This document shows positions 39,641 to 45,173 of a stretch of DNA of 45,173 nucleotides, piece by piece. The stretch is taken from assembly GCA_036787815.1 (NCBI GenBank), contig DAIQOP010000002.1:1-45173 (forward strand), read 5' to 3'. A program made the position numbers and the translations under genes. This stretch comes from DATBAK01 sp036787815 (GTDB taxonomy: Bacteria; Actinomycetota; Acidimicrobiia; IMCC26256; PALSA-610). The notes below the pieces were generated by a model. It was not told the DNA's origin, ran no database searches, and worked only from the letters and a program-made list of their open reading frames with translations. How positions within the stretch are numbered: the stretch's first letter is position 1; each line of letters opens with the position of its first letter.

Positions 39641-40372
39641 CTAGAGCTGGTCGGCGTAGGTGTCGGTCCCCGGCACCGTCGCGAAGAACGGGCTCGCGAA
39701 TCCGAACTCGCCGCGGAGTGTCGCGAGCGCGGGCACGGCGCGGCGCCGCCACACGTCGAGCACGTCGCCGTCGACGAACGCCAGTATCAGCAGATGCGGC
39801 GCGGGCTCGCCGAGCACCGAGACGAGCAGCCGTTGCCGGCGAAGGCCGACCACCAGCGGGATCCCCTCACCGGCCAGGTCGTTCGCCCAACCTTCGGCCG
39901 CGGTGTCGTCGCCGGTGATCGCGACTGCCACCAGTCCCGTCGCACCATCGTCGAGCGCGACACACGAGGGTGGGGCGCCGGCGGCTCGCGCCTCCCAGAC
40001 GAAGTCGTAGACCGCGGTGTGCAGATGGTCGCGGCCGGCGAACATGCGATCCTCGCGCCGCAGCATCTCCATCTGCGGGCCGATCCACGCGTCCCACGCG
40101 GGTTGCGCGCCCGGAAGCAGCCACGCGACCGACAGGTACGACCCCGTACCCGGATCGCCGAACAGGTCGCCCGGCGGCCGTTCGATCTTGCAGCGGCGCG
40201 TCGCCACGAAGCGCTGCCCGGCGTAGGCGCCCGGCCCGGCCAGCACCGCGGCGGGGAAGTGATCGCGCTCGTACCAGCGGTTGAACTCGAGCTCGGAGCC
40301 GGGATGGGGCTCCATGTACGACACGATCGCCGTACCGATGCCGGCACCCTCGATGTCGCCGGCTTCGGTCAT
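39641..40372 (-). CDS. Ferredoxin-fold (dimeric alpha/beta barrel, EthD-like) protein
   Basis: A 243-residue protein with two ferredoxin-like halves: FNRWYERDHFPAAVLAGPGAYAGQRFVA (about 29-56), and LLILAFVDGDVLDVWRRRAVPALATLRG near the C-terminus. The WYxxDH pattern is reminiscent of EthD/NIPSNAP-type dimeric barrel proteins, whose functions range from degradation to substrate binding. No cofactor motif is visible. ATG 40372 lies 37 nt from the divergent ligase start, and the stop is 4 nt from the converging hot-dog gene. Confidence 0.7.
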   Translation of the reverse strand: MTEAGDIEGAGIGTAIVSYMEPHPGSELEFNRWYERDHFPAAVLAGPGAYAGQRFVATRRCKIERPPGDLFGDPGTGSYLSVAWLLPGAQPAWDAWIGPQMEMLRREDRMFAGRDHLHTAVYDFVWEARAAGAPPSCVALDDGATGLVAVAITGDDTAAEGWANDLAGEGIPLVVGLRRQRLLVSVLGEPAPHLLILAFVDGDVLDVWRRRAVPALATLRGEFGFASPFFATVPGTDTYADQL

Positions 40373-40389
40373 GCCTGCCTCACCCTGGA

Positions 40390-40409
40390 TACTGTATGCG
40401 GCCGACCGT
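40390..40409. promoter_or_regulatory. Divergent promoter/operator region
   Basis: The 37-nt gap holds ATACTGTAT, a perfect 4-1-4 palindrome (40389-40397), and two direct copies of AC(T/C)GTATG 14 nt apart (40391-40398 and 40405-40412). TACTGT on plus and TACAGT on minus are the same palindrome and can serve as -10 boxes for both divergent genes. A regulator binding here would control both. Confidence 0.45.
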
Positions 40410-42014
40410 ATGACGATCCCCGACCACCTCCTCACCATTCCCGGTGTGCTCGCCCGCGCCGCGAGCCTCTACGCGACGAGCGACGCGCTCGTCGACGAAC
40501 GCGACCGGCTCACGTACTCGGGCCTCGCCGCCGACGTCGAGATCACCGCACGCGCGGTCGTGGGGTCGGGAGTGCAGCCGGGCGACCGGGTCGCGATCTG
40601 GGCGCCGAACACCACCGAGTGGGCGATCGCGGCCCTCGCGATCTACTCGGCCGGCGCGGTGCTCGTGCCGCTGAACACCCGGTTCAAGGGGGCCGAGGCG
40701 GCCTACATCCTCGACCGCGCCGACGTGCGGCTCCTCTTCACCGTCACCGACTTCCTCTCCACCGACTACGTCGAGCTGCTGCGCACCGCGGCGCCGGTCG
40801 CGTCGTTGCAGGAGATCGTGGTGTTGCGGGGAACGCCCGCGACCGGAACCGTGGGGTGGCAGGAGTTCCTGCGGCGCGCCGACCGCGTGATCCCCGAAGA
40901 GGTCGCGGCGCGACGCGACACGCTCACCGGAGACGACCTCTCCGACGTCCTCTTCACCTCGGGCACCACCGGCCGCCCGAAGGGAGCGATGCTCACCCAC
41001 GGGGCGAGCGTCCGCGCGTACGAGGCCTGGTCTGATGTCGTCGGGCTGCGCGAGGGCGACCGGTACCTCGTCGTCAACCCGTTCTTCCACGCGTTCGGCC
41101 TGAAGGCCGGGATCCTCGCCAGCATCCTCAAGGGCGCGGCGATCATCCCCCACGCCGTCTTCGACGTCGACGCGGTGATGAAGCGCGCCGCCGAGGAGCA
41201 CGTGTCGATGCTGCCCGGCCCGCCGACCATCTACCAGTCGATCCTCGACCATCCGCACCTCGCCGACTTCGACATGACCTCCCTGCGCCTCGCGGTCACC
41301 GGCGCGGCCGCGGTGCCGGTCGAGCTGATCCGCCGCATGCGCACAGAGCTCGGCTTCGAGACGATCGTCACCGGCTACGGCCTCACGGAGGCCACCGGGA
41401 TCGCGACCATGTGCCGGCACGACGACGATCCCGAGACGATCTCACGCACGGCCGGCCGGGCCATCCCCGGCACCGAGGTGCGCACGGTCGCCGACGACGG
41501 CACGCCCGTCGCGCCCGGCGAGCCGGGAGAGGTCGTCGTGCGCGGCTACAACGTGATGAAGGGCTTCATCCACGACCCGGAGGCCACCGCCGAGGCGATC
41601 GACGCCGACGGTTGGCTGCACACCGGCGACATCGGCGTGCTCGACGAGCGCGGGAACCTCCGCATCACCGACCGCAAGAAGGACATGTTCATCGTCGGCG
41701 GCTTCAACGCGTATCCCGCCGAGATCGAGGGCATGATGCTCGAGCATCCCGGGGTGTCGCAGGTCGCGATCGTCGGCGTGCCCGACACCCGCATGGGCGA
41801 GGTCGGCTACGCGTACGTCGTGCCCCGCCACGGCGCCGCGGTCGCCGCCGACGAGCTGACGGCGTGGTGCCGCGAGCACATGGCCAACTACAAGGTGCCG
41901 CGCGCGGTCGAGATCGTCGACGCGCTCCCACTCAACGCGAGCGGCAAGGTGTTGAAGTACGAGCTGCGCGAACAGGCGCTGCGGGCTAGACCCGCACCGG
42001 GCGCCGGGGCGTGA
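40410..42014 (+). CDS. Long-chain-type acyl-CoA synthetase (FadD-like)
   Basis: A 534-residue ANL-family ligase. The P-loop is LFTSGTTGRPKGAMLTH (about 183-199), the A5 motif is GYGLTEATGIATM, A7 is WLHTGDIGVLDERG, A8 is ITDRKKDMFIVGGFNAYPAEIE, and the catalytic lysine is in NASGKVLKYELRE. It activates a carboxylic acid to the acyl-CoA, as the first step for the dehydrogenases nearby; the chain type is not known. The ATG overlaps one half of the operator-like repeat. The 3' end overlaps the converging gene by 29 nt. Confidence 0.93.
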   Translation: MTIPDHLLTIPGVLARAASLYATSDALVDERDRLTYSGLAADVEITARAVVGSGVQPGDRVAIWAPNTTEWAIAALAIYSAGAVLVPLNTRFKGAEAAYILDRADVRLLFTVTDFLSTDYVELLRTAAPVASLQEIVVLRGTPATGTVGWQEFLRRADRVIPEEVAARRDTLTGDDLSDVLFTSGTTGRPKGAMLTHGASVRAYEAWSDVVGLREGDRYLVVNPFFHAFGLKAGILASILKGAAIIPHAVFDVDAVMKRAAEEHVSMLPGPPTIYQSILDHPHLADFDMTSLRLAVTGAAAVPVELIRRMRTELGFETIVTGYGLTEATGIATMCRHDDDPETISRTAGRAIPGTEVRTVADDGTPVAPGEPGEVVVRGYNVMKGFIHDPEATAEAIDADGWLHTGDIGVLDERGNLRITDRKKDMFIVGGFNAYPAEIEGMMLEHPGVSQVAIVGVPDTRMGEVGYAYVVPRHGAAVAADELTAWCREHMANYKVPRAVEIVDALPLNASGKVLKYELREQALRARPAPGAGA

Positions 42015-43281
42015 AGACCACGCTCGCGCCGGTACTGATCTTGCCCAGCGCGATCTCGGGTGCCTCACTCGCCGGGAGCGCATCCGGGTCGATCACCGCC
42101 TCGTAGGCGAACTGCTCCGACCCGTTCGTCGCGACCGCCCGGCACGACGCGCGCGGGTTGACCGCCTGCACGATGGCGTCGAGGGCGCGGTCGGCGCCGT
42201 CGCCGAGGTACGCGAACCAGGTGAAGTCGTCGCCTTCTTCGAGCGCGGCACACTCCCCGAGCGCGAACCGCACGCGCTGGTCGTCGACGACCTCGACCGA
42301 CAGGTCGACGTAGCTACGCGGGTAGAAGACCGGGTGCACCTGCAGCAACTTCGCGATCGCCGACGCGCCGTCGCCCGTGATGCCCATCGCGGTACGCAGA
42401 CGTTGCGCCGTGAGGCCGGCGAGCCCGGTGAACACCTGCGGGTTGATGGCCGCGGCCACGGATTCGCCGTAGTGCTGCGAGACCGAGAGCAGGAACGCGC
42501 GGAAGAGCAGGTGGCTCTGCACCGCCACCTCTTGGAGCGCGACCACGAGCGCCGAGTGGGAGAGGTCTTCGAGCTCGAAGTCGGGGTCGAACTCGCCGCT
42601 CAGGTCGGCCCAGCCGCCGGGCTCGGCGTCGTGGTCGGGCCGGAGCACTTCGATGCCGGCGATCTTGGAGCGCTCGACGATGGCGACGTTGGGATGCGCC
42701 AGCACCGGTTCGGCGTCGGCGACGATCTCGATCGTCCAGTGGCAGTGCGGCTCACGGTCGGCGGGCAGGCGCGGTGGGCGGTGCACCGGCCGCACCCGCG
42801 CGCGCGGATTCGTCGCCACCGCGGTCGCGTCGAAGGTGGGGTCTTCGATGGCGTGGCACATGCCGTCGACGTACTCCTCACCCATCGGCTCGACGTCCAT
42901 GAGCGCGCCGCAGTGCGCGAGCCAGAACTCGCCGTGCTCGGCGTCGTGCGCCCGGCACCGGAAGTCCATGAAGTGGTGGGGCGCGCCGACGTCGAGCTGG
43001 AGGTTCTTGAGGATCGTCGGCACGTCGCCGTTCGCGAAGTTGAACGCGCGCTGCACACGGCGCGAGTACACCGGGCTCGCCGCCATCCACTCCTCGATCG
43101 CGACGTCCTGCATCTCCTCGCGCGAGCGGTTCGTATGCACGAGCGGCATACCGACCCGATCCTGGAGGTGCCCGTGCAACAGCCATTCGCGCCCCAACAC
43201 CGCCAGCGCGCGCCGGGACAACCGCGTCAGGTCGAACTCCGGCTCGAACGCCCCTGAGAGGTCGGTCAACATGTGGACCAT
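41986..43281 (-). CDS. Unknown protein with internal duplication
   Basis: A 431-residue soluble protein that I do not recognise. It is made of two similar halves: LSGAFEPEFDLTRLSRRALAV with LLHGHL near residues 8-40, and LSGEFDPDFELEDLSHSALVV with VQSHLLFRAFLL about 225 residues later. Each half is followed by mixed alpha/beta sequence rich in His, Cys and acidic residues (HHFMDFRCRAHDAEHGEFWLAHCG in the first). Start ATG 43281 has AGGA directly adjacent; ATG 43272 has the same AGGA at 9 nt and may be the true start. The unresolved tandem repeat array ends immediately upstream. Confidence 0.75.
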   Translation of the reverse strand: MVHMLTDLSGAFEPEFDLTRLSRRALAVLGREWLLHGHLQDRVGMPLVHTNRSREEMQDVAIEEWMAASPVYSRRVQRAFNFANGDVPTILKNLQLDVGAPHHFMDFRCRAHDAEHGEFWLAHCGALMDVEPMGEEYVDGMCHAIEDPTFDATAVATNPRARVRPVHRPPRLPADREPHCHWTIEIVADAEPVLAHPNVAIVERSKIAGIEVLRPDHDAEPGGWADLSGEFDPDFELEDLSHSALVVALQEVAVQSHLLFRAFLLSVSQHYGESVAAAINPQVFTGLAGLTAQRLRTAMGITGDGASAIAKLLQVHPVFYPRSYVDLSVEVVDDQRVRFALGECAALEEGDDFTWFAYLGDGADRALDAIVQAVNPRASCRAVATNGSEQFAYEAVIDPDALPASEAPEIALGKISTGASVVFTPRRPVRV

Positions 43282-43287
43282 TCCTAC

Positions 43288-43430
43288 GTCTGCTCCATTC
43301 TTACGGTCGCATACGCGTGCGCTTCACGACCTTGTGGCGCACTGATCACGGCTGCTGCGTCTGCTCGCTTCTTACCGGTCGCATACGCGTGCGCTTCACG
43401 ACCTTGTGGCGCACTGATCACGGCTGCTGC
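43288..43430. repeat. Tandem repeat array of 71-72 bp units, unresolved
   Basis: Unit 1 is 43288-43358 (71 bp) and unit 2 is 43359-43430 (72 bp). A 54-bp core starting GGTCGCATACGCGTGCGC is identical in both; the first 18 bases differ by two substitutions and one inserted C. The array then runs into 100 N, and the first ten bases after the gap (GTCTGCTCCA) match the start of unit 1, so more copies are hidden. On the minus strand, in the frame of the gene at 43531, the unit gives a stop (T-Q-Q-P-stop) after entry, so the array is probably non-coding. Confidence 0.9.
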
Positions 43431-43530
43431 NNNNNNNNNNNNNNNNNNNNNNNNNNNNNNNNNNNNNNNNNNNNNNNNNNNNNNNNNNNNNNNNNNNNNN
43501 NNNNNNNNNNNNNNNNNNNNNNNNNNNNNN
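43431..43530. other. Assembly gap of 100 N
   Basis: A run of exactly 100 N, the usual placeholder for a scaffold gap of unknown length. It lies inside the tandem repeat, which probably broke the assembly. Confidence 0.95.
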
Positions 43531-44261
43531 GTCTGCTCCAGTGGCTTGCGGTCCTCGACCGCGGGTTGGCGGGAGATGCGCAGGGGGCTCAGGGGCGCGT
43601 CGCACATGAGCGTGCGCCTCACGTCGGCGCCGAGCCCCACGAGGTGCGTCCGCCAGGTGGAGAGTGAGCCCTCGTCCCACTCCTGCTCGAAGCGCGCCCA
43701 TGTGGCCCAGTCGGGGAACGCCCAGATCACGACGGCCTCCGAGTCGTTGGTCATCGCCACGCGGAAGGCACCGATCACCCGCGCCCCCAACGCCTCGACC
43801 GCCGGCACCCCGATCTCCTGGAGCGCGTCGAGGAAGCCGTGCGCGGCGCCGACCGGGAGCGACACCAGCTCGTGCGCGTAGACCGCGCCGTTCACGCCCG
43901 CGCCGGTGAGCTCCTCGCTCGTCGGGCTCCACGGTTCGGGTACCAGGATGCGGTCGAGACCGCCCCGGCGCATCTCGGCCGCCACCGCCCACCACTGCGC
44001 GAGCGAGTCGTCCTGCAACGACGCGGCCGAGAACTCGTGCGCGAAGTTGGCGGCCAACGCGTCCCAACCGTCGAGCTCCCAGAGGTTGACGACCTCGGGC
44101 CAGCGTCCGGTCGAGCCGACGGTGCCCCACACGCCGAAGCAGAGCATGTTGCGCTCGGCGCGGCCGATCGGGCCCCAGTTCGCGGTGATGTGGTGCATGT
44201 ACCGGGCCCGGTTCTGCCCGATGATGTCCACGAACTCGTGGATGTAGACCTTCGAGTTCAC
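43531..44261 (-). CDS. NIPSNAP/dimeric-barrel-like protein, 3' end in gap
   Basis: 243 residues visible, with two ferredoxin-like modules: YIHEFVDIIGQNRARYMHHITANWG..VVNLWELDGWDALAANFAHEF, and YAHELVSLPVGAAHGFLDALQEIGV..VVIWAFPDWATWARFEQEW. These recall NIPSNAP-type dimeric alpha/beta barrels of unknown substrate. The visible part ends RKPLEQ at the N gap; if a repeat unit follows directly, the gene ends after four more codons. GTG 44261 is supported by TAGGAT 8 nt upstream. Confidence 0.75.
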
Positions 44262-44269
44262 GACGGCCG

Positions 44270-44275
44270 ATCCTA
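44270..44275 (-). promoter_or_regulatory. -10 box TAGGAT, leaderless start
   Basis: TAGGAT on the minus strand, 8 nt before the GTG at 44261. Its first three bases are the TAG stop of the preceding metallo-beta-lactamase gene. Confidence 0.45.
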
Positions 44276-45117
44276 GGCGTCGGTCTCGTGCGCGAGTGCC
44301 GCGTAGCCACTGGACATCGCGTCGGCGAAGGCTTCCTCCGGGAACGGCCAGCGCCCGCGCCCGGCGGCGAGCGCGTCGCCTTCGTCGACGCCGGCGGCCC
44401 GAAGCTCGCGGATCAGGTCGGCGAGGGCGGCAAGCTCGCGCTGTTGCTGCGCGACGAACGCGCGGTCGACGACGTCGCCGTGGCCGGGCACGACCGTCGC
44501 GGTCTCGGCGACGTGGTGGAGCATCGCGGCGTTGCAGATCGGCCAGCCGAGCGGGTGCGCATCGGCTCCGAACGACGGGGGCGCCGACTCCTCCACGAGA
44601 TCGCCGGCGAACACCACGTCGGCGTCGTCGGCGAACGCGACGAGATCGCCACCCGTGTGCGCGGGGCCGAAGTGCGCGAGGCGAACCACGCGGTCGCCGA
44701 GATCGACGACCGCGACGTCGTCGAAGACGTGGTCGGGCGCAACGATCTCGACCGCATCGAAGTCGTCCTTCCACTCCGGTCGCGCCTCGGTGTGGCGGGC
44801 GCGAGCCGACTCCGCCCAGCGCAAGAGCTCGTCGCGCATCACCCGGTGGCCCCAGATCTCGAGCCCGGGCGCCGTGGCCCGGCGGATCGCGGCGTTGCCG
44901 AAGGTGTGGTCGAAGTGCCAGTGGGTGTTCACGACCCAGCGGATCGGGCGGGTGCCGAAGACCCGCAGCTCGTCGAGCAGCTCGGCCACCTCGCGATCGT
45001 GGCACCGGGTGTCGACGACCAAGAGGGCGTCGGAGCCACGTACGACACCAATGTTGAGGTCGTAGCTGTCGTAGCGGCGGCGGTAGCAGCGGTCCCGACC
45101 TCCTGCCACGGCGTCAT
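44273..45117 (-). CDS. Metallo-beta-lactamase-fold hydrolase, apparent 1-nt frameshift near start
   Basis: About 280 residues, MBL fold. Metal-binding THWHFDHTFGNAAI gives the HxHxDH set; further ligands are in GPAHTGGDLV (His), FAGDLVEES (Asp) and VVPGHGDVV (His). The group hydrolyses (thio)esters, lactones or similar. The open frame starts at GTG 45109 with an unlikely peptide (MAGGR), but the other frame from ATG 45117 reads MTPWQEVG, the usual lead-in, and TAAGCT stands 6 nt before that ATG. Adding one G to the GGG run at 45096-45094 would join MTPWQEVG to DRCYRRRYDSYDLNIGVV. Hence one base seems missing, through mutation or assembly error. Confidence 0.82.
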
Positions 45118-45123
45118 GGCGCC

Positions 45124-45129
45124 AGCTTA
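45124..45129 (-). promoter_or_regulatory. -10 box TAAGCT, leaderless start
   Basis: TAAGCT on the minus strand, 6 nt before the ATG at 45117. It supports that ATG as the true start of the frameshifted hydrolase gene. Confidence 0.45.
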
Positions 45130-45173
45130 GGGAGCCGCGCCCATCGGTCAGCCGGCCGCGTCGGGCACGGGCC

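Noticed and set aside
43288..43430. CRISPR array
   Set aside because: The repeats are adjacent 71-72 bp units with no variable spacers, and no cas genes are in the window.
43284..44261. A single gene with a coded 24-residue repeat tail crossing the N run
   Set aside because: The reading only stays open because 100 N is an arbitrary length. Entering the repeat in the gene's own frame gives a TGA after four codons.
45148..45173. End of another minus-strand gene (...PVPDAAG-stop)
   Set aside because: Only eight codons are inside the window, too few to support a gene call, although the TGA at 45150-45148 is compatible with one.
1..45173. tRNA or rRNA genes, integrase, transposase, plasmid or phage genes
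   Set aside because: I looked for clover-leaf acceptor/T-loop patterns and transposase or integrase motifs and saw none, so the window looks chromosomal and without recent mobile elements.

Overview
The window is about 70% G+C, gene-dense, and uses almost only G/C-ending codons, with many GTG and a few TTG starts. The gene set fits a free-living actinobacterium, most likely Acidimicrobiia-like: a complete system I cytochrome c maturation operon, a class E sortase, DUF5317, a CGNR zinc-finger regulator, type I pantothenate kinase, and many acyl-CoA enzymes. This placement is an inference. A run of exactly 100 N at 43431-43530 shows that this is a scaffold, probably from a draft or metagenome assembly.

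Layout. 1-6002 (minus): ccmA-B-C-D-E-F-G-H and the start of a ccmI-like gene, nearly all joined by 4-base start/stop overlaps; the 45-codon ccmD is included. 6114-8010 (plus): class E sortase and a threonine dehydratase/serine racemase-type PLP enzyme. 8054-11999 (minus): small membrane protein, enoyl-CoA hydratase, stand-alone biotin carrier, acyl-CoA carboxyltransferase and another hydratase. 12223-15791: DUF5317 membrane protein (plus) facing two coupled membrane HD-domain genes (minus), preceded by a 29-codon ORF inside an apparently structured, previously unnamed RNA element. 16021-21132: hypothetical protein, glycosyltransferase, small membrane protein, aldo/keto reductase, VOC protein, CGNR and TetR regulators. 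21147-24735 (minus): coaA, SCP2-type thiolase and an HMG-CoA-synthase-like/DUF35 fusion. 24786-30618 (plus): acyl-CoA module of two family III CoA-transferases, two acyl-CoA dehydrogenases and two MaoC-type hot-dog proteins, with a perfect palindromic operator inside it. 30785-38262 (minus): BNR-repeat protein, then a tight six-gene operon (dehydrogenase, ligase, two tandem crotonase paralogues, esterase/beta-lactamase, nucleoside phosphorylase-like). 38323-45173: fused hot-dog protein, ferredoxin-fold (EthD/NIPSNAP-like) proteins, acyl-CoA ligase, an unknown internally duplicated protein, an unresolved 71-72 bp tandem repeat and a metallo-beta-lactamase gene with an apparent 1-nt frameshift.

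Together the right two thirds encode import/activation (ligases, CoA-transferases), oxidation (dehydrogenases), hydration (MaoC and crotonase proteins) and cleavage (thiolase) of unidentified acyl-CoA substrates. Gene starts fall into two classes: SD-led or overlap-coupled genes inside operons, and at least 15 genes with a TANNNT -10 box only 6-9 nt before the start codon, which is the signature of leaderless mRNAs. That pattern was used to choose several starts. The strongest candidate for an undescribed element is the RNA/small-ORF structure at 15564-15791 upstream of the HD-domain pair.
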